From Heterocephalus glaber (taxonomy: Eukaryota > Chordata > Mammalia > Rodentia > Bathyergidae), in assembly GCF_000247695.1 (NCBI RefSeq), contig NW_004624880.1:2924829-2988828 (forward strand): a DNA stretch of 64,000 bases. Reading direction: 5' to 3'. This document shows positions 1 to 10,407 of this stretch, in pieces. How positions within the stretch are numbered: position 1 is the stretch's first letter; every line of letters begins with the position of its first letter. A model generated the notes under the pieces. It did not search any database, was not told the DNA's origin, and saw only the letters and a program-made list of their open reading frames with translations. The translations under genes were made by a program, and so were the position numbers.

Positions 1-933
1 ATCCAAAAATGGGCATCTGAAATGAACAGACATTTCTCAGACAAAGAAGTAGAAATAGCAAGTAAACATATGAAAAAATGCTCAACATCACTGGTCATTT
101 GAGAGATGCAAATGAAAACAACACTGAGATTCAACCTCACCTGGGAAAGAATGGCTGCTATCATGAAATCAAGGAATAACAAATTCTGGCAGCACTGTGG
201 GGAAAGAGGAAAACTGCTCCACTGCTGGTGGGAGTGTAGACTGGTGCAAGCACTGTGGAAATCAGTATGGAGAAACCTCAAACAACTAGGACTGGAAGTC
301 CCACTTGACCCAGATACTCCCCTGCTGGGTATCTTCCTCAAAGAATTAAAAGAACACAGTGATACATGTGCACCCATGTTCATAGCAGCACAGTTTGTAA
401 TAGCTAAAACTTGGAAGCAGCCCAGGTGCCTATCAACTGGAGACTGGATAAAGAAAATGTGGTTTTTAAAAATATATAAAGTGGAGTACTCCTCAGGGAT
501 AAAAATGTGAAATTAGAGACATTTATAGCTAACTGGATGCACATTGAGGTGATACTCTTAAGTAAAATAAATAGAACACGCATATGTAAATACCAAATAG
601 TTTCTCTAGTGTGAGAATCTGAAAGTGTAAATAAGGACTGAAAGGTATAATAGGTAATGTGAAATAGGAAGAAAAGGGGCAAAGGGGAAGGGGAAGTGGG
701 AGGGATAGTGGAAAGGAAAGAATGGGATGGAATTAATATGAGAAAATGAAAAAATGGAAACAAAGTCATTGTAAATGGGGAGGGATGGAGGGGTTGAAGG
801 GAGGGCAGGGGAACGGGGAAAAATAAGAACCAAGAGAGTTTATGTAAAGGTGCAAATTTCCAATGATCAATGTCATTATATTGTATCCCTAAAATGTACC
901 GGTAAAATTTATTTAAAAAAATAAAATAAAAGA
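1..933 (+). mobile_element. LINE-1, 3' part: ORF2 C-terminus plus 3' UTR
   Basis: This is the 3' portion of an L1 retrotransposon, cut by the window edge. The frame 106-510 encodes the end of the ORF2 protein (134 codons). It has the typical C-terminal Cys/His-rich stretch (CGERGKLLHCWWEC), then LVQALWKSVWR, PLLGI, and FIAAQFVIAKTWKQP followed by DWIKKMW, all characteristic of mammalian L1 ORF2p. Bases before 106 continue the same region (ATGAACAGACATTTCTCAGA) but the frame is interrupted by a TGA near 101, so the copy is dead. The 3' UTR is purine-rich at 660-830 and ends in AAAATGTACCGGTAAAATTT plus an A-rich tail. The same UTR recurs at 36298-36498 (minus) and 59110-59677 (plus), so these three belong to one fairly recent L1 family. 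Confidence 0.93.
106..510 (+). pseudogene. L1 ORF2 protein C-terminal fragment, non-functional
   Basis: This open stretch of 134 codons is the C-terminal end of L1 ORF2p, the endonuclease/reverse-transcriptase protein. Neither the endonuclease nor the polymerase domain is in the window. The Met at 106 is an internal codon, not a start. The Cys/His-rich stretch is at about residues 31-45. The frame ends in a divergent tail (VEYSSGIKM) where related L1s read MEYYxAIK and continue, so this copy stops early. Confidence 0.88.
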
Positions 934-2345
934 GCACCTAGTCATTCCTGTGACTCTAATTCTGATGTTAGGTAGTATGTGTGGTTGTCTCCACCAGGCC
1001 TTTTACTCACATTTCATACCCTTAGTTTAACTCTTTGTATCAGCATTAATTAATTATCCATATGAAATAGGATGGAGAACAAAGGAGTTTAAGTCTCTCT
1101 TTTTCTTTCCTATTCAGGACACGGCCACAATGAGCCTATGAATCTATAACAGGTTAGCCAGAGTGAGAGGTGTGTATGGGGTGTGCAGGTTGAGCTGTAG
1201 ATGTTTGGGCATAATATCTGAAGGGTATGGCAGCACAACACAGTCAACAGTATGGATTCTGCAGTAATTAGTGAAGGCAAAATGATGAGAAACCCAAATC
1301 AAACAACATATGTTACTTTCCACGTGCCTTTGTTTTTCTCAACTGTATTGTGTGGGCAGTTCAGTACCTAGTGAAGCAATTGTGAAGGTTACACTTGTAA
1401 ATATATGTAAAGTACTCTGAATGGTACCTCACATATAGTAATGTTGCATTCATGTGAAATAACACTGTAAGTATTGTTTTCATCAACAGAAAGAGGAATT
1501 TAAGGTGGGTTTTGGACCTTAGGAACAGAAAATGGGAATGTGAACTAAGAAACAGCAGAAGAACATGCTTAACTTCTAAGAAGGAACACTGAACTAGAGC
1601 CCTTGAACTTTTTCCTGATCAAGAAGCAAATAAATTTTGGTGACATTTGAGATGAGTTTGAACCAAACCCTTCCGTAAGCCTCAGTGTGAGTATGTGGGG
1701 GAGTAGAAGCCATGACCTAATTTCTATAACTTTCTTTCCAGTTGAGCAGACCTCTTGTCTTTCTCCCTTCTGACCACACCATCAGGCCCGAAGGGTAGGA
1801 GTTCTAGGACTACCTGGAAGACTGGCTGGGGTCCATCATAAGGGTCTTAGATTCTTAAGTCCTTAGAAGACAGGGCTTGGTTCTGCCTTAGGCAATGTTT
1901 GTGCTGTTTGTTATAGGCCACAGGTGATAAGGTATTGACATGTTCCCCCTGGCTTGAACCACTCATGGTACATGCATGTCTGTACCATTGACTAGCTTTT
2001 ACTACCCAGTGGGACTGTCTCATGCTGCCTGGTGGGACAGTCACACATGTACCACTGGTGATTCAGAACTGGACAGCAGTGAGACCTAAGAATTACTTTC
2101 CCATCATGAACATGCTAATAAATGATCGGAGGTAAGTAATTGGAGGTAAGTAATTTCCCTTTATGATATTGGCAGAATTTGCATTGGTAATTTTCATGAT
2201 TAACATTCATTGAATTCCTTAATGCCCATCATTGAGGAAACTAAAAAACATAATCCTTTGTAAATATTCTCTACATCTGTGTATATTTCAGTTTACAGGG
2301 ATAATGTAACAGCTATTTTGTACGGTGACTATATTCATTTAATTA
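934..2345. other. Unique-looking non-coding DNA
   Basis: No repeat family or gene was recognised here. The stretch contains a candidate exon near 2010-2145 (separate entry) and a short inverted repeat, TGGTACA at 1966-1972 and TGTACCA at 1981-1987. The open frames are short and look random. Confidence 0.4.
2010..2145 (+). other. Candidate exon with tandemly duplicated splice donor
   Basis: An acceptor-like tract (CTTTTACTACCCAG) ends at 2009. Two consensus donors AG|GTAAGT follow, after 2131 and after 2145, because the 14-base unit GGAGGTAAGTAATT is repeated head-to-tail at 2128-2141 and 2142-2155. The 122-base version is open in the frame starting at 2010 (40 codons, beginning WDCLM and ending LINDR). 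Openness over 40 codons is weak evidence. No protein family is recognised, so this could be a non-coding exon or chance. Confidence 0.2.
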
Positions 2346-2590
2346 TTTAATGTAGTCAATATTTATTGAGTGCCTATTGTATGTGGGCAATAGTACTTGG
2401 TACTCGAGATACAAAAGAAGGATGTGGCAGGATACCTGGCACCAAGGTCTCATAGACTAAAGCAAAGATAGAGACATGTTTACAAATACTGTAATTCAGT
2501 GAAAATACTGCTAATAGAGCAAGGGTGAAATGCTATCAAGCTCCAAGGATGTTCAGTTGTGCTTCAGTGGTACACCATCATGATCTGAAA
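2346..2590 (+). repeat. Old L1M-type 3' UTR relic
   Basis: The segment starts TATTTATTGAGTGCCTATTG, continues to a GATACAAAAGAAGGA motif, a CTCATAGACTAAAG motif and a GAGACATGTTTACAAATA motif. This is the usual order in the 3' UTR of ancient mammalian L1M families. It is strongly diverged and its borders are approximate. Confidence 0.5.
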
Positions 2591-2599
2591 GAGGTTAAT

Positions 2600-2780
2600 A
2601 GACATGATAGAAAGAAATAGTTTTAAAAGTAGAAGTTTGAAAGAGGGAGAAGAGATGGGAAGGGGAAATAAAAATAATTAAAATGTAATATGCACATGTA
2701 CCAAACTTCCAATGATGAATATAATCATTATGTGCCACAAACATGTACTAATAAAAAAATTAAAAATAAAAGAAGAAACT
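2600..2780 (+). mobile_element. LINE-1 3' end fragment
   Basis: A purine-rich stretch is followed by AATGTAATATGCACATGTACC, a TCCAATGATGAATATAAT motif, ACTAATAAAAAAATTAAAA and an A-rich tail. This is the same 3' terminus design as the L1 ending near 51204. It is short and 5'-truncated. Confidence 0.7.
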
Positions 2781-2804
2781 TCTCTGATAAAAAAAGTTAA
2801 GAGG

Positions 2805-3260
2805 GTTTTTTTGTTGTTGTTGTTGGTTTTTCTTTCTTTCTTTCTTTTTTGCAGAGAGGCAGCTTGGGCAAAACAGGAAGTACAGAATGTGTGTGTTGAA
2901 ATGTTGAAGCAAAAGTTGGAAAGTGGAAGAAGGGGGATTGGGTTGGCAGTAAAAGCAACATCACCAAAGAGCTTGAAAGTGTTGACTTCATCAGATGTCA
3001 CTGGAGGACTTGATAAGATTTGTTTCTCAGAGTGTTCTTCCCAGTGACAGTCTGGAGGACGTGCTGGAAGACAGCAAACACAACATAGGGAGACCAGTTA
3101 TAAAGTTAAAAGACTATTTTGATGTCCGTTCTTTAGATGATAAGGACTTGAAGATGGAAAGGAAAACTTGGATTAGACAGTCATTTAGGAAGGTAAAGGA
3201 CACGGTGGCCAACTGCATGCCTGGAAGTGAGGGACGAATTTTTTAAATGCCAAACATACT
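2805..3260 (+). repeat. Old L1M-type 3' UTR relic with T-rich microsatellite at its left
   Basis: A GTT/CTTT-rich tract (2806-2853) precedes sequence whose word order (GGGAGACCAGTTA, then CTATTTTGATG, then GACTTGAAGATGGAAA, then TGGATTAGACAGTCATTTAG, then GGTAAAGGACACGG) follows the old L1M 3' UTR pattern also seen at 7915-9130 and 53275-54980. Open frames 2712-3047 and 2995-3246 lie here and are not taken as genes. Confidence 0.5.
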
Positions 3261-3499
3261 TGCTAGTGGTTAGTCCCTTTCCAAGTCCCAACTGGTGATT
3301 AAAAAAAAGTGCTTCTCCTACAAATACTAGAGGGAAGAAACTGTGATGATGAATTTACTAAGGCCAAAAGAATTCATGTTAAGGAAGCTTTGTATTTTAT
3401 TGGGATTTCTTCCTTCTCTTTTTGAATACCCAAATCCAAATTGATCCATTTATAGATGGAGCTAATGGTAAAGCCAGTGGGTCATGGTCTTAATTTCTA

Positions 3500-3705
3500 G
3501 ATCAGTGCTTAAATTTAATGTGCATAGAAAATCAACTAGAGATCTTGTTACATTACAATGCAGATTCTGATTAAGTGTTTCTGAGTCTGGAATTCTGCTT
3601 ATCTAACCATCTCCCATGTGATAGTAATGGGCTTGACCACAATTTGAATTACATTAGTCTAGACTGTTTCACAGGGAAAGAGAACTTGTAGTTCAGCAGT
3701 CACCA
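3500..3705 (+). mobile_element. MER5A-like hAT-Charlie non-autonomous DNA transposon
   Basis: The order TCAGTGCTTAAATTTAATGTGCATAG, AATCAACTAGAGATCTTGTTA, CAGATTCTGATTAAG, TTTCTGAGTCTGGAATTCTG and GTGATAGTAATGGGCTTGACCAC matches the MER5A layout in diverged form. The element is dead. Confidence 0.65.
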
Positions 3706-4430
3706 CAACCAGATTGGAACAATGCAGAATACCAAAACAAGTCTCAGATTATGTTGCTACTGCTACAAGTTTTTCAGCTCTTGCTCTCTTACCTGGGTAT
3801 GGCTCCTTGGGATTGGTGGCTGTCCCAAGAAGAGAACTGGTAATGTTATGTACATTCTCAGCCAATAGGGTTGTTATAGAATCCCACAAAGAGCCACAAA
3901 GGGTTTTCTCACCACACTGCACCTGGCAAGTCCCATTGAATATTTCAAGCCCGGAGTCAAATCTGAAAATAACTCCAGCTGATTGGCCTGCAGACAGTTC
4001 TACCTAGTCAAAATGGGATAGAGGAGATTTTGTTCAACTTGTGTAAGGTTGAGGAATATCTGGGGCTAAGTTTTACCAAAAACTGCCTGTAGCAATTGCA
4101 ATATTTATGTACTTGTCACCAGAGACAAATAAGACTGAAAATGTATAAACTAGCTCCTTCTTACCTTATGAGTCAGCACTCATTGACATTTGGCCTCTAG
4201 TCCTTGACCATGAAGCACTTAAGTTATGATTTGTTTAAATGCATCATCTCTTTAATTATGAGAGCATAAGGGCTAGGAACCAGGAGCAGATGCTGGGTTG
4301 GCATTGCATGGCAGGAGATGGGCATTGATAAATGGCCTGGGGTGGCTTAGATCCAACCTGGCCTGCTCTGGCTGCCTGAAATAGAGAGGAAAGTTTGCTA
4401 CAGGCACACTGCAATAGGCTTTAATAGTAA
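3706..4430. other. Unique-looking non-coding DNA
   Basis: A 97-codon open frame (3714-4007) shows no recognisable motif. No repeat is recognised. Confidence 0.35.
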
Positions 4431-4575
4431 GAGGAGTCTGGCATGAGGAAAAGTGCTATCTTGGAAATCAGGAAACCAGTTCCAGCTTAGCAATACCTAG
4501 CTGTATGGTTTTAAGCTACGATATTTTGTCTTTCTTTGTTCCAGTTTTTCTTTCTAAGGAATAAGGGGATTAGCT
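4431..4575 (+). repeat. MIR SINE fragment
   Basis: It has the MIR layout: a GGAAATCAGGAAACCAGTTC-like head, CTAGCTGTATGGTTTTAAG core and a 3' part ending AAGGAATAAGGGGATTAG. Confidence 0.6.
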
Positions 4576-6010
4576 TTGTCAGTAGTCTTCTCTGAAGAGC
4601 CCTCCAGGCTTCATGGAGAGGCCAAGAGGAGCAGACAAGACTTACCCAGTTCCTTTGGAACTCTGAATCATGTAAGTTGTGGGTCCCCTGTGTATATGCC
4701 CTTGATTTTTGGTGTCATAGTTATCTTTTTTCCAGTCTATAGAAGTGCTCCCATTTGTGAGATCATTAATTTAGGGTTTAGGTTTTCTACAAGACTTCTA
4801 CACTCAGCACTGATAAAATGTCCAGGACAAGAAGCCTCCCTACCAAAACTTTACTCCCATACTGCTCTCAGGAATCTTATGATCAGAGAGCACACACATG
4901 GAAAATATTGAGAAGAAAGCATGTTAGCTGAATAAATGTGAGGGTATCTGACTATTGTATCTCAAGAATATACCTCATCTTAAGAAACTTGATTTCTGAA
5001 AGGTCAGCAATAAGACTATTTTTACTAAACCAAGTCAGACATAAGATAGTTTTAAAAGAATATATTTAATTGAGCTCATGGAGCATGAGCTGGGATTAGT
5101 TAGCTTTTGTAATCACAGAGATTGTTTTTGTCTCAAAATACTTCCTCTCAGTAGCCTGTAATCTCAGTAATTCTTTTGAAAGAAGTTTACCTGTTTTCAT
5201 CAGAGACCATCATGTATTATTATGTACTTAAGGTTTTTTTCAGTGAATTGTACTAATTGGATTGTCATTATACTATTATTGTCTCCTCCTGATTGTCCCA
5301 CTGTGGATTTCTATCAGGAGGACAGGCAGGCACAGTACAAGTGCTGTAGGTGCCTAGGAGCAAATTGGGCCACGGTGGTTATTGATGTGCATTGTGTACA
5401 TGCAAAGAGAGCTTTACAAAGTAGGCCCCTTTGTACCAGTGACCACAGGGACTCAAAAGCAGCAGACATACTATTTAAATAACTGCCTGACCATTCATTC
5501 ATACGATCCATGAAGTTGACCCCATTGCAGAGCTTTGAATAAATTACTCTTTTTCCCCCTTTTTAGAACTGAAATGAAGCTATGAATCTCCTAATAGCTA
5601 CATTTTTATCTTGATTCACTCAGACAGCTGGGGCTACATTTACCTGGCATAGGAAATCTGTCTTATTTTGACAAAGGCTACCAACTGACACTCTGTTGTT
5701 TTGTTTCCTCTATAGGATTCTCTTCTTTGGCTCTTCCCTGAACACAGAATAATTATTTAACACAGAGGCTATTGACAAAAGGGAGCATTTTTAATGCAAA
5801 TAAGAGTAAATCATGATTATTAATAGAAGTGTGATTCTTAAAAAAATAGGATTTTCCCATATACTGAATATTATTTTTTATTGGATTATATCAGTAAAAG
5901 CCATGTGTACACATTTTGAATTTGTTTAGATTTTTATAGTGTAACTAAATATGTGAGTGAAGTTAGACATCAGAAAATTAGTAAATTAGACTCAGCATCC
6001 CATGTGGCTT
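4576..6010. other. Unique-looking non-coding DNA
   Basis: Short open frames at 4576-4911 and 5222-5482 have no family signature. No repeat was recognised with confidence. Confidence 0.35.
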
Positions 6011-6021
6011 CAGAACATCTC

Positions 6022-6123
6022 TGAGGGCTGGGAATTTAGCTCAGTGGTTCCACCACCTGCCTTGCAAGCGCAAGGTCCCGAGTTTGATCCCTGGTATCAA
6101 ACAAAACAAAACAAAAAACCCAC
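6022..6123 (+). mobile_element. ID-type tRNA-derived SINE
   Basis: The element has a tRNA-like A box (TTTAGCTCAGTGGTTCC), a B box (GAGTTTGATCC) and an (CAAAA)n tail. An 11-base target-site duplication CAGAACATCTC flanks it at 6011-6021 and 6124-6134, so the insertion edges are clear. Confidence 0.93.
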
Positions 6124-6134
6124 CAGAACATCTC

Positions 6135-6658
6135 CTGAAAGTAGCATTATGTTCCTACCTTTCAAGAGATAGGGTGTTGGTATTTTAGTGTATGTATTGG
6201 AAAGGTGATTTGTAAACTGCAAATCTATGGGATTATAGATTATAGGAAATCTGTTTTGAATCCAAAAAATAGTACATTCAGTTTGTTGACTTAGGTAAGA
6301 AAAATAAAGTAGAGTGAGACACTTGTAAAAAAAATACTGGGAGAAAGGAGTAGAAGAGTGGGCTTTTCCTCTCCTTGTCTAACCTGGAGCTAGAGCCTCT
6401 TTGGAGTTTAGCATGCCCATTTATTAACTAAGGATGGAAGGATCAGCCTGTTACTTTTCAGTGATCTTTGGGGTTGCTATAATAATGATGAAAACATTAG
6501 AAAGTTAAAGAATCATAGATATATAATGACTCACCTGCCATGACACGACTGTGGCTAAGGCACAGATATTGAGGCCACACAGATGGCCAAATTGCAAAGA
6601 CATTCAACTTTTCTGAGTCACAAAACTGTGGCTTCAAAAGTGTGATAATATGTCCAAA
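6135..6658. other. Unique-looking non-coding DNA
   Basis: No gene, RNA or repeat recognised. Confidence 0.35.
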
Positions 6659-6659
6659 G

Positions 6660-7135
6660 GAAATGAATTATGTATAACAAAGAGATACCAGCATGCCTAT
6701 CTTTATTGCACCACTATTCACAGCTAAGATATGCAATCACTCTAGATCCCCATCAACAGAGTACATAAAGAAAATGTAGTATATATACACATTTGTGTAT
6801 TATTCATTCTCAAAGAGTGAAATTCTGTCATTTGCAGCAAAATGAATGGAACTGGAGAACATTATATTGAGTGAAATGAGCCAGACAGACAAAAACAAGT
6901 ACTGCATATTCTCTGTTATATGTGGAAGCTAAAAAAAAAAAAAAAGTAAACCTGGAAGTAGAATAGTGATTATCAGGGATTTAGAAGGTGTGTGTATATG
7001 AGGGGTGGTGGAGAAAAGGGAGGTTGGATTTGACCAGTGCATACTGTATGAACAGATGAAAATATCACACTGAACCTCATTAATATCTACAATTAGTATA
7101 TGTTCATAAAAATTTAAAAATAAATAAAATGGAGA
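6660..7135 (+). mobile_element. LINE-1 3' end
   Basis: It includes the degraded ORF2 C-terminal coding end (ATGAATGGAACTGGAGAACA, then GTGAAATGAGCCAGACAGAC), a purine-rich UTR and an AAAAATTTAAAAATAAATAA tail. It is 5'-truncated and does not code. Confidence 0.88.
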
Positions 7136-7541
7136 TAATAAAGTTTTTTTAGAAAATATGTAATTTAAATATGTAAAATACTATACCATGCATAATAGAT
7201 ATTCAATTTGTAGCTAACCCATTATCTCATGTAAGACATAAGAAATCTGTTCCCTAAGCATTCACTTATTCCACAGGTATTTTGAATGCTCACTGCATAC
7301 ACTGAAAGTTAGGTATGATTTAATTTAAGCTTATGATGTCAATGAGAAAAAATAAATCATTTTAATGCATATTAAGGGAATATAATGGCCTTAAATTAAA
7401 CATTGAATTTTTAAATTAAAAAGTCAATTAAATTAAACAGTGACTATAACTTTTAAGTTTTTAAGTTTAAGCTGGTCACACAATTTTTTGTTTTATTTTT
7501 AGATTTGTATATGAAAAACACATTCTCACCTCATGTTCCTT
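7136..7541. other. AT-rich spacer
   Basis: This stretch is very AT-rich, with repeated TTAAATTAAA words at 7390-7440. No gene or named repeat is recognised. Confidence 0.4.
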
Positions 7542-7853
7542 GTGTCCCTTGGTATTCACTTAGTTCCAGGACAAACTGCAGATGCCAAATTCCGTGGATA
7601 GTCAAGTCACTTGTAGAAAATGGTTTAATATTAGCCTATGCATATCCTTCTGTATGCTTTAAGGCATCTTTGGGTTACTTATAATACCTAATACAATATA
7701 AGTGTTATGTAAACTATTGTTATATTCTATTATTTAGGGAATAGTGACCTGAAAAAGTCTGTACTTGTTTGGTACAAATGCATTTTTTTTCTGGATATTT
7801 TCAATTCATGGTTGAGTTCTTGAGCCCTGCACTGAGAGGGCCAACTGTATTTG
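7542..7853 (+). mobile_element. Tigger-type (MER2-like) DNA transposon MITE
   Basis: The left end TGTCCCTTGGTATTCACTTAG and the right end GAGAGGGCCAACTGTAT are the diverged inverted termini. The inner words ACTTATAATACCTAATACAA, TATTTAGGGAATAGTGAC and AAAAAGTCTGTACTTGTT are typical of this roughly 340-base family. It has no transposase coding. Confidence 0.65.
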
Positions 7854-7914
7854 CAGGGTAGTCACATAATAAAGCAGGAACCAAGCTATTAAGCTGTGGT
7901 CTCCTTTTAGTACC

Positions 7915-9130
7915 TAAGTATGATATATAGACTTTAGATTTTGTTATGGAAGACATCAAAGCCACTTGAAAACTGAGCAGAGGAATATTCTGGACTGGGC
8001 ATTTTTGAAAAGATTTACATAGCCTGGTTCAGGAGACAAGGTGAGATGGCTAAGGGGGCAAGAGCAAAAGGAAGGAGACCTTTAGATAGTCATTGCAATA
8101 ATAAAGGGAAAACATAGTGGTTTCAGTTTGAAAGACTATGGTGATAAATGATCAGATTCTGCATCTGATGTAAGTCTAGATCTGGATCCTGTAGAGCTAT
8201 GGGATTTGCTTGTAGATTATTGTGTAACATGAAAAAAAGAGAGGAGTCAGACTGATGTCCAGGACTTGGGCCTGAGCAATGGAAAGAATGATGTTACCAT
8301 GTATTGAGATGAAGAAGATTGGAGCAAGGAGGAGATGTGTAGAGGGGAAGAGCAAAGATACAATTTTACACAAGTGAAGATGCAGAGTGACGGTTGCATA
8401 CATGAAGCTAGATTTCAGGAGAAAAAGAGGAGGAAATAGAAGTTTGACAATCATTGGAGTACAGATGGAATTCAATGTCAAGGGACTGGAAGAGATCACC
8501 TAGAGAGTGAATGCATACCGAACAGGAAAATGCAGTCCTGAAACTGAACCCTAGAACAGTTCAGTGGCTAGAAGCCAGGAAGACAAGAAAGAACCAGAAA
8601 AGGCGAAAAAAAGGCAGAGAGATAGGATGGGGGAGAACAAAAAAAGAGAAGGAGTGGTGTCTCAAAGTGAAGTTAAATTGTTTGAAGAAAGAGGAAATGA
8701 TTCATTTTGTCAAATGTTGCTAATAAGCCAAATAAGATGAGGACTGGGGATTGTTTTTGAATTTGGCAAAATAGAGGTTCATGAATGATAACTTTGACAA
8801 AAGTTGTGATGGTGGGGAGATTGAAAAGATAACTTATTTAGAATGGTTTCAGAGAAAATTATGAGAAATGGAGATGGCAAGAATAGATAGCTCTTTCAAA
8901 GATTTAGAGGTAGAAAATAGTGGAGAGGAGAATGAAAGAAAATGTCAGGTCTAAGTGGGGATGATATTAGAATAACTATGATATGTGAAATGGATGCTGA
9001 CTGTAGATCTGGAGAAGGTCTTGGAGGAACCTGATGATCCAGGCATTGAGCTCAGTCACTGGATTATGGAATGGCCAGGAGGTCCCATGGGAGAAGCCAT
9101 CTTGGAAAAGATGGAAGTAGGTATTTGGGA
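7915..9130 (+). repeat. Long old L1M 3' UTR relic
   Basis: It shows in order CCACTTGAAAACTGAGCAGAGG, a GATGGTGATAAATG region, AGTCAGACTGATGTCCAGGAC, GAGCAATGGAAAGAATGATG, AATGTTGCTAATAAGCC, AAGATGAGGACTGGGGATTG and GACAAAAGTTGTGATGGTGG. The same blocks occur in the same order at 53640-54980, which is internal evidence that both are copies of one ancient family. The right edge is uncertain and relic sequence may continue towards 9430. Short ORFs inside it are fortuitous. Confidence 0.7.
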
Positions 9131-9921
9131 TGTTCAGGGTGTCAATATTTACCAACACAATGAGAAGTGTTTAATAACACTTAAAAGTCAGCATGACAGT
9201 ATCACTATATGCCAGCCCAACCTCAGCCTTGAGTCTATAAAGAGTGGTAGGTTTAAAAAAATTTTTTAATTTTTAAGATGAGGGTTATTAGGGGATGTTT
9301 TAATGTTGAAAATAATCAGAAGGCAAGTAAGCCTTGAAAATTTGACTATGTATAAGAACAAGGTGAGAATTGTAGGGGATCCTTGAGTAGATGAATGGGG
9401 GTGGGAATGGGGCATAAGTAAGAGGGTTGGTTTTGGTGGAAACACAGGCTCTTTGTTCATTATAACAGGAAGGAGCACAGAGATAAGGGGTACACACATT
9501 AGCTACTAAGTGGTACTAAATAGAGGGATGTGAAATTTCTTACCAGGGTGTTCTGTCTTCCTTTGAAAGACAGGACATTTATTTACTCTTAATATTTTCT
9601 CTTGCTTAAAATCTTTCCAATTCACATTTAACCGAGATTGGTGTAGAATTCTGGGAAACTTCAGCCAGTCAACCAAATTTTGATTCAGAAGCTGTATCAG
9701 CCAGGAGGAGTAGTCATTTGTGATACTGCATGCAGTTCCATCTTATTCTGTGAATGATGGTCAGAACCCAATTTCCTTTGGAGCAAGGTGGTTTAAAAAT
9801 ATATAGAACTCTGGCTCCCTAGTGTGCCCTGCTTTGCTGTGGAATGGAAACACTCCTCACCTGGCACAATGATGCATCCAGAGTCATCATATAACTTGAC
9901 TCATATTTGTACAAGAAGGAA

Positions 9922-9978
9922 ACAGGGAAAGAAAGAAAGAAGGAAAGAAGGGAGGGAGTAAGACAGAGAGGGAGGAAG
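9922..9978. repeat. Purine-rich imperfect GAAA/GGAA microsatellite
   Basis: It reads as runs of GAAA, AGGA and GGAGGGA units over about 57 bases. Confidence 0.8.
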
Positions 9979-10323
9979 GTGCTCAAGTTTGGCATCTAGA
10001 CAGACCACCATTAATCTAGGCTAGTTAAATATGTTTCTCCTCAGGAGATTTGCATCTTGTTTATAACTAATTCCTCTGTTGCATGTTCAGCATTCCACAA
10101 TATTTGCCTAGGCTCAAAAAATACATCCAAAATGGCTGAAGGATGACAGTGCTTGATTGCTTACCTCTCTCTTTCCCTGAAGTTAATATGATGCTTATCT
10201 GAGTGCAAAGGCAGAGACAGGCAGAAATTTAATGCAAATTTCTCCAGGAGTCTAGTGGCACTTCACAAAATATTGATTAGGTGTCTGATTTGTTCTCCCT
10301 TGACAATGGGCCATAGGAATAAA

Positions 10324-10407
10324 CCAATGAGGTGGGCTCAACTCCAGCTCGTCATGGTCATTCGATAAACCTAGGGAACCAATGAGAAACAGCTACCTTT
10401 TGATTGG
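10324..10407. promoter_or_regulatory. Three CCAAT boxes in 84 bases
   Basis: CCAAT at 10324-10328 (ACCAATGAGG) and 10379-10383 (ACCAATGAGA) lie on the + strand. ATTGG at 10403-10407 is the same box on the - strand. ACCAATGAG-type contexts are what the trimeric factor NF-Y binds. Clusters are typical of promoters and of LTRs, but no TATA box, CpG island or transcript is visible here, so activity is inferred. Confidence 0.3.

Noticed and set aside
404..937. 177-codon minus-strand open frame
   Set aside because: It is the antisense of the purine-rich L1 3' UTR; the same antisense frame appears at 59224-59577 in the related copy.
2712..3246. Two overlapping + frames (111 and 83 codons) that look protein-like
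   Set aside because: The underlying DNA follows the old L1M 3' UTR word order also seen at 7915-9130 and 53275-54980, so the frames are fortuitous.
6022..6123. tRNA gene, because of the tRNA-like A and B boxes
   Set aside because: The segment has a tail, target-site duplications and no cloverleaf 3' half; it is an ID SINE. The same applies to all other tRNA-like hits here.
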